A stretch of DNA of 64,000 bases from Parvularcula sp039822105 (GTDB lineage Bacteria; Pseudomonadota; Alphaproteobacteria; Caulobacterales; Parvularculaceae), in contig JBCBMW010000008.1 in the NCBI GenBank assembly GCA_039822105.1, positions 1 to 64,000 of the forward strand, written 5' to 3'. Shown piece after piece: positions 24,827 through 34,115 of the stretch. Position numbers and translations under genes: made by a program. The notes under the pieces were generated by a model, which ran no database searches, had not been told where the DNA came from, and saw only the letters and a program-made list of their open reading frames with translations. Each line of letters opens with the position of its first letter. The first letter of the stretch is position 1.

Positions 24827-25384
24827 ATGTCCCGCATCCCTACCCCCGCCTCCATCGACGACGCACCAGAAGCCGCCCGTGCACTCCTCAACAACGTGAA
24901 AGCCGGCCTTGGCTCCGTACCCAACATGTTCCGCCTGGTGGCGAACAGTCCAGCTGGCCTCGAGGGATTCCTCGGCCTGAACAGCGCACTGGGAAAAGGC
25001 GACCTTGAGCCAGCCATCCGTGAGCGGATCGCCCTCGCTCTCGCTAACGTCAATGGCTGTGACTATTGTAATGCAGCCCACACCTATCTTGGCAAAAACG
25101 TTGCCAAGCTGAGCGATGACGAGATCACACTTGCTCGCCAAGGTCGCTCTGGTGATGCCAAAGCCGACATCGCTGTGGCCTTTGCTCGCAAAGTGGCTGT
25201 CGAGCGGGCAAACGTCAGCGAGGCCGACGTCGACGCCGTCCGCAAGGCGGGCTTCTCCGACGCTGAGCTGGTGGAGATTGTGCTGCATGTGGCCCTCAAC
25301 ACGCTGACGAACTATGTCAACGAGGTCTTCGGCACCGAGGTCGACTTCCCAGCGGTTCCGACTGCTGACCGCATCGCGGCATAG
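24827..25384 (+). CDS. AhpD/carboxymuconolactone-decarboxylase-family protein
   Basis: A 185-residue helical protein with the AhpD-type redox motif CDYCNAAH (Cys78, Cys81, His85) in the family context LALANVNGCDYC. Such proteins act as alkylhydroperoxide reductases with lipoyl or thiol partners. AAGGAAG at -11 marks the start. It is separated from mocA by 225 bases that hold no gene and carry its own promoter presumably. A 12-bp-stem hairpin follows. The most likely role is peroxide defence associated with the oxidative block, but it may be an independent gene. Confidence 0.9.
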   Translation: MSRIPTPASIDDAPEAARALLNNVKAGLGSVPNMFRLVANSPAGLEGFLGLNSALGKGDLEPAIRERIALALANVNGCDYCNAAHTYLGKNVAKLSDDEITLARQGRSGDAKADIAVAFARKVAVERANVSEADVDAVRKAGFSDAELVEIVLHVALNTLTNYVNEVFGTEVDFPAVPTADRIAA

Positions 25385-25402
25385 ACCCACTCACGATACA
25401 GA

Positions 25403-25432
25403 GCGACCAGAAGCAAAGACGCTTCTGGTCGC
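25403..25432 (+). terminator. bidirectional hairpin between AhpD-like gene and autotransporter
   Basis: Perfect 12-bp arms GCGACCAGAAGC (25403-25414) and GCTTCTGGTCGC (25421-25432) around a six-base loop lie between convergent genes. There is no T tract, but the stem is strong and its position fits termination from either side. Confidence 0.75.
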
Positions 25433-25463
25433 CTGACCATGCCGCGGCGCTTTGCGCATCGAA

Positions 25464-28400
25464 CTAGAACCGCTTAGAAATCTGGACTTGAGCACCGTAA
25501 GCATCGATATCGCCAATGCTCGTCCCTGCCTCAACACTGAACACAGCCCCAGATCGGTGTGTGTAGGCAATGTTGCCAGCGATCTCGAGCTGCGTCTGAA
25601 CATCATTCCCAGAGACCGAAAAGCTCTCACCGGACTGGGAAGACGAGAACTGCGACATGAAGACGTTCTCTGTGTCGCCAAAATACTGAACACCTGCGAC
25701 GCGCCCCTGGACCAACAGCCGATCGCGAAGATCGAACATAAAATCTGTACCAAGACGTGTTCGGGTTCGATTGTTGTCCACCTCTTCAACATGGAGGCCT
25801 GAGGGTCGAGCGTCACCAATGGTGAAATCGTCTTGGGTATAGAATTCTGCCCCAAGTTCTACGAACGGACGCAGGGGCAAACTATTTTGACCCCAACGGT
25901 TTAGCATCAAGCGTAACGAAAGGTCCGCAGACGATAGGTCAACATCAGCACTTTGACTAAACCGACCATCTGTAAAAGGATCAATCAAAAGCATTGTCAG
26001 ATCTTGATTGCCCTGGGCATAGCTGACCACGCCGTCGATCTGCATTCCCAATCGGTCTGTGTTGATTGGTCTGCGCACCCCTCCATCAACGTGGAAGACT
26101 TCTCCGTCCACGTCGTCACCTGGCGTAAGACCGCCAAACACGTCATCCGACTCAGCATCGAAGGCTGTCACGCCTCCCGCGAACCCAAAGGACCATCCGG
26201 ACTGAAGCGTCACGTTGACACCAGAAAAGAAGGACAAGCGGCCGCCATCGAAGGTCATATCGCTGCCGCTGCCCTGATCAACACGATTGATTTGGATATC
26301 GCCCCATACAGAGTATCGTTGATCAGAGCCCGCCGGTGCCGCATCGGCATCCATAATCGCCTGCGAGAAACCGTTCTGCGCATCGAGCATGAGCCGCAAA
26401 CCCATGTCGGCGCCCTCTGGCGAGACATCCTGGAGCGCGGCGGCAACTTCAGTCTCACTTTCCTTGACCCCAATGGCGGTGATGAACTCGTTGAGTTCAG
26501 CATCGACAGTCGGCCCCGTGAGCGCCCTGAACAGCGTGTCACCGAGACTGGACTGATCCTCCGTGAGGCTGTCCAACGTCGATGGCAACAGAACGGTCGA
26601 CGTGAAGATCACGTCGGAGGTCGCATCGTCCACCTCGACCTCCGACTGCACAAGCAGCCCAGAAGTAGGTATCTGATCAAACGCTCCGGACACGGCACTG
26701 GCGCCCTCGATAATGCTGAACGTGCTCGTGCCAAGTGAGCGCCCGTCCGGGAAGGCAACGTCCAAGGTGCCGCCGAGCGTCACGGCACCGGTCACAACGA
26801 CCTGATCGCTTTCAGCACCCAGCTCAACCGATAAGAGGCCGGTGCTACCAAGAAGCAAGTCGCCATCAATCGTAAACGTACCCGGAGAACTTCCGACATC
26901 CAAAGCCCCATTGTTCGTCAAACTGCCGATCAGAGAGGCTCCGTCTTGGGCGTTGAGCGTCGCCCCTGCGGCGACAAAGGCTGCACTGGCCTCAAGGCTC
27001 CCGGTGAGAACCGTTCTCCCCGCATTGAAGTTTGCTTCACTGAGACCGGTATGGGTCCCCGCCAACGTGATGCCGCCTGTGTTGAAGTTGAAGACTTCAA
27101 ATTCTCGCACGCTATCGCCAGCACCGCCGGAATTCGTCAGGATGCGGAAGGGACCCGAGAAATTCAATGTATCAACACCGTCACCGCCGGAGGCCATCGT
27201 GAACTGGCCGCTCGCATCATTGAAGGTGTCATCACCAGCGTGGAAGAAGAGATCGCCCACCAGCGCTGCGGTCTCGGCGAGGCTCACGACGTCGTTGCCC
27301 GAATCGGCTGGTCCCATGTCACCGATGAAAACAATCGACGCTGTGTCGCCAGTGACCGTTACACCTTGAGCGACAGAGACAGAGCCCCCACTCGAAGCCA
27401 CGACCAAGATGCCGTCCTCGGTCTCGCCCGTCACATCCCCTGAGACAGAGATCGTCGTGGCGCCCATGCCGAAATTGTAGGCCTCGATGCCGGCTTGCCC
27501 GCCCATCACCGTGCCGGTGGTGGTGATGGTGAGATCACCATTGGAGACAGTGGCATCAAGGCCGTCGTCGGCACCGGTGAGCGTCCCAGTGGCCACCACC
27601 TCGACGGAGCCGGCGCCAGTATGCAGCACATCGATCGCATCGTCCGTCGTTCCCACAGCATTCTGTACAGAAACGGTCAAATCGCCAGTACCGTACTGTA
27701 GAGCGTAGACGCCTTCCGTCCCCGTCACAGTGCCAGCCGAACTGATGGACATGCCGCCTGCCCTCGTGTCATTGTATGCAAACACGCCAAAGGCACCGGT
27801 GCTCGAGACATCGCCGACACTGATCGCAGTGTCACCCGCTCCCGCATTGCTCGCGAAAACCCCAGGGGCCGTGCCAGCAGTCACAGAGCCAGCGACAGAT
27901 ATCGTGATCGCGCCATTGCCATCGGTGAAAGCAGCTATACCGCCAACGGGGCCGGTGAGATCGCCCACGGCGGTTGTCCCGCCAATATCGACGACGCCGC
28001 CAGTCCCGCCGGCGGCTGTTGCGAAAATGCCGTTGACTGACGTTCCCTGAATGCCGCCAACGAGGCCGACGCCCTGAATGGAAATGTCTCCTCCGCCGGA
28101 ATTGGCATAAATGCCGCTTCCCCCGGTTCCCAAAACGGTGTCGACGGCAGAGATCGAAATCGCACCACCAGCCGACCGAACATCAATGCCGTCACCCGCT
28201 TGACCCGTGACCGAGTCAAGATTCCGCACCGTGATGTCTCCTCCAGCGGTCGACAGGTAGACGCCATCGGTAGCACCAACAATGTCCCCGGATGATCCTT
28301 GCACGATCACATCAGCAGATGCATTGAACGTGGAGGCGTAGACGCCTTCTTCAGTCGCACCGGTCACAGTAGCGGAAGAACCAAGTGTTACAGTGATATC

Positions 28401-30374
28401 GCCCGTTCCCAGATGATCGACTTCGACGCCCCGGCCGCCATCAACATCACCTGCAATCGCGATGTCGACGTCCTCAGCATCCATCCTGGTAAAGACATTG
28501 ATAGCGCTACAGATGATGCAATCATCAGCCACAACGTCTACCACATCAATGGTCAGGTCGCCAAAGTCATTTCGGACATCGATGCCTTGGAAAACACCAA
28601 TGATGTCGTCCGATGACGTGATAGACAAACCCTCCGTGCTCGCAAGGTTGAACGCTGAAACGCCCTTCTGGGCGACACCCGTCGCGCCAGCTAAGTTGAT
28701 CGTGAGACCGCCTGACCCTAACTGCGACGCCTGAACACCAGCGTAGCCCCCGGTAAGCATGCCAGAACTTGTTACCGTCATCGCGCCGCCGGACGACGTA
28801 TTCTCGACGCGGGCGCCGAAATCTGAAAACGTTGTTCCGCCTACCGCTCCCGCCAAATCCAGCGTGACCGCGCCGGAACCATCGTGATCGACATCAATAC
28901 CTGTCGTTGCGCCAGCGATCGCACCGCTCGCCGTGATGGTGACGTCGCCCGTGGTCGCGGATGACGTCGTGACATCGATAGCGGTAGCACTCGAACTTTC
29001 GACTGACGTCACGTTGATGGTCAGAGGTCCCGCGCCGCCATGCGCGGCACGGACGCCGCCGCCTCCATAGATGCGCGAGTCGCCTCCGTAGTTTGAAGTT
29101 TGCGACGTGATCGACATCGCCCCAGATGCGGGTCCGCTTGTCGCCACTAAAGCGTAGCTGCCAGCGCCACCAGTTGCCGTGACCCCAAAAACATCAATGA
29201 CCAGGTCGCCAGCACCAGAATGCGACGCTTCGATCCCGCGGCTAGAGCCACTGACGGAACGTGTTGCAACAACTGTCAAATCTTGAGCTGAAGCCGTTGT
29301 GTTGCTCGCGTTGATACCCACACCGGAACTCGCAAGGCCACCCGAGCTGACAAAGAGGCCACCGGATCCACGGTTAAGGGCGCTGATACCAGCGGATGCC
29401 GATACGTTGACCCCACCGCTAACGCTGACCGAAACATCGCCCGCCGCAGAGGTGGTATTCCGTGCGTATACGCCATACCCAGTGGTACCGCCGACCTCAT
29501 AAGCACTGATGACAAGTGCACCTGTACCCTGATGATAGACATCAAGACCATCGACCTGCCCCTGCACCAAACCAGTGCTTGTTATATTGATGTTCGTCGC
29601 GGTTGATCCGCTGGTGACGTTGATGCCATCGCCAGCAGCTCCCGTGACATACCCTACGGTGATGTCGACAGCACCGATCCCATCAGCCTGCACATCAATG
29701 CCGTTCGTTTCGCCCTGAACGGTCCCTGTGGACACGATGGTGAGGTCGGTCGCAGTCGCCTCAACAATGGACTCAATGCCTGCACCATTGTTGCTCGAGA
29801 CATCAACAACAGTGATCGATGTTGTCCCTGTGCCGCTGTTGCGGGTGGCCACAGCGCCTAGCGTATCGCTGGTGATCGTGCCCTCTGACATGAGTTCAAG
29901 ATCCGTACCCGGCGAAACTACGTTGCCGAGATAGACACCGTTGTAAGAACCGTAGACGGTGGATGAAGGATTGCGAACATGGACCGTTCCGCCACCGGTA
30001 AGATTGACACCGATGATCTCCATGCCGCTTGTCGCAATGCTTGTCGGCGTTGCGGAACTGCCGACCACGATCGTCAGATCCTCCGCATTCCCGCTGACCG
30101 ATCCGATGGGGGTCGGCGGCGAGAGGCACGTGACCGTTTCACCAGCGTCGGCGGAACCGTTCCCATCGTTTGGCGTGCCGGACGTCAAGGCATCGGTACA
30201 GCCGGCCGGTAGAACTTGAGCGCGCGCACGGCCACCATAGACGCCGAAAGCACCGGGCATCATCGCCACCAACGCACCGACCGATACGGCGAGGAGGTAA
30301 CGAGGCGCCGATCGATTTCTTTTGAGCGGAGGCGGTATTTGTTCCGAAAACGGTGAAGCACAATCAGACATCAA
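25464..30374 (-). CDS. large repeat-rich autotransporter (type V secretion)
   Basis: A 1636-residue surface protein. An extended N-terminus with a basic region and hydrophobic core (RYLLAVSVGALVAMMPGAFG) should act as a long signal peptide. The passenger (about residues 60-1340) is Gly, Ser, Thr, Val and Asp rich with many degenerate repeats of roughly 50 residues of the form TSTGxVxGxxxGIxV...GxGAxxIxVxxVxGxxxxGI, expected to fold as a beta helix. The C-terminal 300 residues (from about DQRYSVWGDIQINRV) form an autotransporter barrel ending IDAYGAQVQISKRF. Few Cys except near both a CTDA and CLSP pair at the start and CIICS in the middle. Role: adhesion or surface interaction, target unknown. 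Confidence 0.92.
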   Translation of the reverse strand: MMSDCASPFSEQIPPPLKRNRSAPRYLLAVSVGALVAMMPGAFGVYGGRARAQVLPAGCTDALTSGTPNDGNGSADAGETVTCLSPPTPIGSVSGNAEDLTIVVGSSATPTSIATSGMEIIGVNLTGGGTVHVRNPSSTVYGSYNGVYLGNVVSPGTDLELMSEGTITSDTLGAVATRNSGTGTTSITVVDVSSNNGAGIESIVEATATDLTIVSTGTVQGETNGIDVQADGIGAVDITVGYVTGAAGDGINVTSGSTATNINITSTGLVQGQVDGLDVYHQGTGALVISAYEVGGTTGYGVYARNTTSAAGDVSVSVSGGVNVSASAGISALNRGSGGLFVSSGGLASSGVGINASNTTASAQDLTVVATRSVSGSSRGIEASHSGAGDLVIDVFGVTATGGAGSYALVATSGPASGAMSITSQTSNYGGDSRIYGGGGVRAAHGGAGPLTINVTSVESSSATAIDVTTSSATTGDVTITASGAIAGATTGIDVDHDGSGAVTLDLAGAVGGTTFSDFGARVENTSSGGAMTVTSSGMLTGGYAGVQASQLGSGGLTINLAGATGVAQKGVSAFNLASTEGLSITSSDDIIGVFQGIDVRNDFGDLTIDVVDVVADDCIICSAINVFTRMDAEDVDIAIAGDVDGGRGVEVDHLGTGDITVTLGSSATVTGATEEGVYASTFNASADVIVQGSSGDIVGATDGVYLSTAGGDITVRNLDSVTGQAGDGIDVRSAGGAISISAVDTVLGTGGSGIYANSGGGDISIQGVGLVGGIQGTSVNGIFATAAGGTGGVVDIGGTTAVGDLTGPVGGIAAFTDGNGAITISVAGSVTAGTAPGVFASNAGAGDTAISVGDVSSTGAFGVFAYNDTRAGGMSISSAGTVTGTEGVYALQYGTGDLTVSVQNAVGTTDDAIDVLHTGAGSVEVVATGTLTGADDGLDATVSNGDLTITTTGTVMGGQAGIEAYNFGMGATTISVSGDVTGETEDGILVVASSGGSVSVAQGVTVTGDTASIVFIGDMGPADSGNDVVSLAETAALVGDLFFHAGDDTFNDASGQFTMASGGDGVDTLNFSGPFRILTNSGGAGDSVREFEVFNFNTGGITLAGTHTGLSEANFNAGRTVLTGSLEASAAFVAAGATLNAQDGASLIGSLTNNGALDVGSSPGTFTIDGDLLLGSTGLLSVELGAESDQVVVTGAVTLGGTLDVAFPDGRSLGTSTFSIIEGASAVSGAFDQIPTSGLLVQSEVEVDDATSDVIFTSTVLLPSTLDSLTEDQSSLGDTLFRALTGPTVDAELNEFITAIGVKESETEVAAALQDVSPEGADMGLRLMLDAQNGFSQAIMDADAAPAGSDQRYSVWGDIQINRVDQGSGSDMTFDGGRLSFFSGVNVTLQSGWSFGFAGGVTAFDAESDDVFGGLTPGDDVDGEVFHVDGGVRRPINTDRLGMQIDGVVSYAQGNQDLTMLLIDPFTDGRFSQSADVDLSSADLSLRLMLNRWGQNSLPLRPFVELGAEFYTQDDFTIGDARPSGLHVEEVDNNRTRTRLGTDFMFDLRDRLLVQGRVAGVQYFGDTENVFMSQFSSSQSGESFSVSGNDVQTQLEIAGNIAYTHRSGAVFSVEAGTSIGDIDAYGAQVQISKRF

Positions 30375-30533
30375 CGGCGGCCCCCACAGCTGCCATGAGC
30401 AGCAACCCTAACCTTACATCGCAGATTCAGTGAAAATACCGAAGAAATCAACGTCTCGAGGCACAGCGCCAGGCATCGCCGAGCCCGCGTCCAAGATCAT
30501 GACCGACATGGGGCCTATAGACGCCTATTCAGC

Positions 30534-31625
30534 ATGGGCTATGACGTGCCCATGACTGCTGCTTCTTCGCCGGGGTCCGCCGAAGCGGCGCCCAAAACAG
30601 AAATCTCGTTTTCAAGCGGCCTTCACGGATTCCTCAGTAGCCACTCGATCACCCTCGCCTTCACGTCATATCAGAGCGGGATGCTCTATCTCCTCGGCCC
30701 GGGGACCGATGGTAAGCTCTCCCTTCATCAGGCGCAGTATCCCCAAGCGATGGGGATCGTTGGCGATCAGCATCGGCTCTACCTCGCAACGCATACGCAG
30801 ATTGTTCGACTAGAGAATGTCCTGGGTCCCAACGAACGGGCCAACCAGAAGCATGACAAGGTCTATGTACCGAGGAACTTTCAAACGACCGGGGCGGTGG
30901 ATCTGCACGAAATCGGGGTGAAGTCGGATGGACGCGTGGTCTTCATCAACACCAAATACTCGTGCCTGTGTGAGCTCAGCCTCACGCATAGCTTCAGACC
31001 AGTTTGGAAACCGTCCTTCATTTCGAGATTGGCGCCGGAGGACCGATGCCACCTTAACGGTCTCGCCATGGTCGCAGGTGAGCCGCGTTACGCAAGCGCC
31101 GCATGCCGTTCCGACGTGGTGGATGGATGGCGGGACCGCCGACACGACGGCGGGATCATCATCGATATAGAGACTGATGAGATTGTTGCTGAAGGCCTCT
31201 CCATGCCTCACTCGCCGCGTGTCCATGACGGGCAGCTTTGGATAGCGAACTCTGGGTCAGGCGAGATCGGGACCATAGACCTTGAGACCAAGAGCTTTCG
31301 GCCAGTAGCGTTTTGTCCAGGCTTCATCCGTGGGCTGGCTTTTGTTGGAGGATACGCCGTCGTCACACTATCGAAGCCGCGCTACAAGCGTTTCGACGGA
31401 CTGGCGCTTGCCGATCGATTGGAAGACAGGGATGCAGACCCGTGGTGCGGTGTTCAGATCATCTCACTCCGCGACGGATCCATCGCCCAATGGATCCGAT
31501 TTGACGGCGCTGTCCAAGAGCTCTTCGATATCTGCGTCTTGCCCGGTGTGAGTGACGCCCTGACTCTCGGCCCACAGTCGGCCGAGATCCAAAGCTTTAT
31601 CACCATTGAGGCTCACGCCTTATGA
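30534..31625 (+). CDS. TIGR03032/DUF4915-like protein
   Basis: A 363-residue protein of the TIGR03032 type: GLHGFLSSHSITLAFTSYQSGMLYLLG near the N-terminus, MGIVGDQHRLYLATHTQIVRLEN, HLNGLAMVAGEPRYA and PHSPRVHDGQLWIANSGSGEI, with propeller-like strand repeats. Proteins of this type often accompany TPR and glycan genes; their activity is unknown. There is no signal peptide, so it should be cytoplasmic. The alternative start Met7 (30552) is equally possible. Divergent from the autotransporter gene, sharing a 159-base promoter region, and its end overlaps the convergent DUF1295 gene by six bases. Confidence 0.8.
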   Translation: MGYDVPMTAASSPGSAEAAPKTEISFSSGLHGFLSSHSITLAFTSYQSGMLYLLGPGTDGKLSLHQAQYPQAMGIVGDQHRLYLATHTQIVRLENVLGPNERANQKHDKVYVPRNFQTTGAVDLHEIGVKSDGRVVFINTKYSCLCELSLTHSFRPVWKPSFISRLAPEDRCHLNGLAMVAGEPRYASAACRSDVVDGWRDRRHDGGIIIDIETDEIVAEGLSMPHSPRVHDGQLWIANSGSGEIGTIDLETKSFRPVAFCPGFIRGLAFVGGYAVVTLSKPRYKRFDGLALADRLEDRDADPWCGVQIISLRDGSIAQWIRFDGAVQELFDICVLPGVSDALTLGPQSAEIQSFITIEAHAL

Positions 31626-32426
31626 GCGACGGGGCGGCATCGGGAAGAAGCCGCTGACTTGCTCTTTATAGGAAGCGTATTCAGGATACTTCTTCGCCAT
31701 ACCTTTTTCGAGCAACGCCTTTCCAGACACAGCATAGAGGAAGAAGATCATCAGTGCCGGGCTCAATACGGTGAGATACCCGCTCTGACTTTCAAGCGCG
31801 ATGAGCGTGAGGCCTGTCCACACCGCCGCGTCACCAAAGTAGTTGGGGTGACGCGTCCAGGCCCATAACCCAACGGTCATCAGCTTACCCTTGTTTTCGT
31901 CCTTCGCTTTAAACGCCCGCAGCTGTGCGTCCCCCACAGCTTCGAATGTCAGGCCGACGGCAAACACGGCGATACCGAGATAGGCCAAAAGACCCAATGC
32001 ACCGCGGCCTGTGCCAAAGACCGCCGAGCTGCCGAACTGACCCACCTGGGTCGGCAGCGAGACAAAAAACGCGATCAGACACTGCAGCAAAAACACACGC
32101 ATAAGGCTCTGGATAGCGAAGGCCTGATCTCCGCCCGCTTTCTTCCGCATAGCGACATACCGATAGTCTTCACCGTGACCTATATTGCGCAAGGCCAGAT
32201 AGCCGCCGAGCCTTAGGCCCCAAACGGCCACCAAGAGCGTCAGCACCGTCGCGCGCGGCTCCATCCCATCGGCCCTGAACCACGTTAGCACGGCGGGAAA
32301 CGCGCAAGCGGGGCCCCACAGAATGTCAACGATGCTCGCGTTTTTGATCATAACGCTGAGGACCCACACAGCGCCAAAGATACCCAGCATAATGACCAGG
32401 TTGCTTAAGATGACATCACCCATCAA
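31620..32426 (-). CDS. DUF1295 (steroid 5-alpha-reductase-like) membrane protein
   Basis: A 268-residue membrane protein with about seven hydrophobic segments. The C-terminal part carries the DUF1295 signature: GLWAWTRHPNYFGDAAVWTGLTLIAL, then MAKKYPEYASYKEQVSGFFP. Members resemble isoprenylcysteine methyltransferases and steroid 5-alpha reductases. It starts 18 bases after the carotenoid oxygenase stop on the same strand, so the two form an operon. It might reduce or modify the lipid product of that enzyme. Integral inner membrane. Confidence 0.88.
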   Translation of the reverse strand: MMGDVILSNLVIMLGIFGAVWVLSVMIKNASIVDILWGPACAFPAVLTWFRADGMEPRATVLTLLVAVWGLRLGGYLALRNIGHGEDYRYVAMRKKAGGDQAFAIQSLMRVFLLQCLIAFFVSLPTQVGQFGSSAVFGTGRGALGLLAYLGIAVFAVGLTFEAVGDAQLRAFKAKDENKGKLMTVGLWAWTRHPNYFGDAAVWTGLTLIALESQSGYLTVLSPALMIFFLYAVSGKALLEKGMAKKYPEYASYKEQVSGFFPMPPRRS

Positions 32427-32444
32427 CGACTCTCCGAACTCAGC

Positions 32445-33926
32445 TTAAAGGGCAGCACGTTGGCGGCTGATCTCATCATGAGAAGCCCATACCGTGTGGG
32501 TTCCACTTGAGATACGGTGCGGCAAGATGATCCGGGCAATTGGGCCTGCGGTGATGTCCTTGGCATCGAGGATCACGCATTCGGACTGATCTGTGTTCAT
32601 ATCTGTGATGAAAGAGACGAGATAGCCGTCATCCTCATCCACCGCGCCATCTCTCGGGGCGAAGGGTGCCTCACTGCCAAAACGGTTCTCGCCAAAGGAC
32701 AGCTCCTGGGTGTCACCGGTCAGAAGATCGTGTTTCACCAGACCTCCAAACAAGAACCATCCGGGCACGGCTGTCGCACTATAGAGATAGCGATACGGCC
32801 GACCGGCCACGGCCTGGTTGATCGTCCCAAACTCAACGAGATCGTTGCCAAGCCTCTCCTCCTTGGTTTCGCCAGTCACCATATTGAACCGCCAACGGTG
32901 CAATTTGGGCTTGAACGAGTGGTAGGAGATGTTGGCAAGCAGCTTTCCGAAACGCGGATCAACGCCTGGCAACTCGATGGGCTTGGGATCAGGATCGTCT
33001 TGGAAATAGCCATCGACGACGATCTCGTCGCCCTCCTCCCAGGCGTTGGTCCAATGAAGGACATAGGTCGGGTCTGCCTCGAACCACTTGATCTCATTGG
33101 CCGAACCAAAGCGCGGGACGATCGCAAACCGCGTGGGCAGGTGTCCGTGATAGCCCGCCGAATGGATCCCTTGCTTCAGAAGATCTTCCTTCCAGAAGAG
33201 CGGCAGATCGATAAGGATCGAATAATTCTCTGTGAACGCCATATCGTGCGGCATGCGCGCGCCCGGCAACTCGATTGGAATGAAGTGCTTCAGCTGCTTG
33301 TCAGCGCCCACCACGCCATATTGCATGTAAGGCGGCTCTTTGAAGTAGTTGAAAAAGAGGAGCTCGCCCGTTCGGGGATCGACCTTCGGATGCGCAGAGA
33401 TCCCTTCGGCGGGAACCCATGACGCTGTTCCAATATTTTCCATCGTATAGGGATCAAGTTGATACCCCTCGCCGCACATATAGAAGGTTGAGAGGATATC
33501 GCCGCCATGCACCACGACATCGGTCGACGATGAGTCCTTCATCCGTCCGCGGGCGCCCCACCCCTCTCGCTCGGATTTGTTGGGGTTGCCAGCGATGCCA
33601 GCCCAAAGCGATCGGCCCGCCTCCTGCTCGGCTTCAAACCCCTTCGTGCGTACAAAGCGGTTTTTATAACTTGCCTGACCGTCCTTGAAGGAGATCGAAT
33701 GGATCATCCCGTCGCCATCAAAGGGGTGATAAACGCCGATCGCGTCGTGCAGCGGATTTTCCGTGTTGCGGATATAAACACCGCTGAGGTCCTTCGGGAT
33801 CTCTCCGATCACCTCCATATCACCGGCGTCGTACTCCGTCGTACACGGCGTCCAAGCGCCCGTCAGATAGGGATGCGGCGTGGGTGTGAGCTTACTTTCA
33901 AAGCTGTTGACGAGCTTCGTCCCCAT
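32445..33926 (-). CDS. carotenoid-cleavage-type oxygenase (RPE65 family)
   Basis: A 493-residue non-haem iron dioxygenase. All four iron-binding histidines can be assigned: His179 (SAHPKVD), His227 (MPHDMAFTE), His291 (HWTNAWEEGD) and His477 (SSGTHTVWA). It opens DLSGVYIRNTENP, typical of the family. The start at 33926 is chosen because AAGAGGAGAGG lies upstream; a longer frame would run into the divergent thiolase gene. Members cleave carotenoids or lignostilbenes. Without carotenoid-synthesis genes nearby the substrate is open. Operon with the DUF1295 gene, divergent from the thiolase. Confidence 0.92.
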   Translation of the reverse strand: MGTKLVNSFESKLTPTPHPYLTGAWTPCTTEYDAGDMEVIGEIPKDLSGVYIRNTENPLHDAIGVYHPFDGDGMIHSISFKDGQASYKNRFVRTKGFEAEQEAGRSLWAGIAGNPNKSEREGWGARGRMKDSSSTDVVVHGGDILSTFYMCGEGYQLDPYTMENIGTASWVPAEGISAHPKVDPRTGELLFFNYFKEPPYMQYGVVGADKQLKHFIPIELPGARMPHDMAFTENYSILIDLPLFWKEDLLKQGIHSAGYHGHLPTRFAIVPRFGSANEIKWFEADPTYVLHWTNAWEEGDEIVVDGYFQDDPDPKPIELPGVDPRFGKLLANISYHSFKPKLHRWRFNMVTGETKEERLGNDLVEFGTINQAVAGRPYRYLYSATAVPGWFLFGGLVKHDLLTGDTQELSFGENRFGSEAPFAPRDGAVDEDDGYLVSFITDMNTDQSECVILDAKDITAGPIARIILPHRISSGTHTVWASHDEISRQRAAL

Positions 33927-34115
33927 ACGTGTCCTCTCCTCTTGGTCGAGCATCTCCGGCGCGACCATGTTTCTTGATTTTGAGGTCAGCTTATGGATGG
34001 CCACAGTCCAGCGCAACTCGCCGTCGCCTGTCGCTTGATCGACCAGTCTCGCACCACTACCCTCACCCGATAAGGCGCTCAAATCCCAACAAACATGCGC
34101 CCTGGAGGAGCAACC

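Noticed and set aside
26842..28050. Long plus-strand frames inside the autotransporter gene
   Set aside because: They arise from the repeated Gly/Thr/Ser/Val codons read backwards; no start signals, and the minus-strand protein has clear signal, repeats and barrel.
25403..30374. CRISPR-like array in the repeat-rich region
   Set aside because: Repeats are degenerate, in frame and coding, with no constant spacer and no cas genes in the window.
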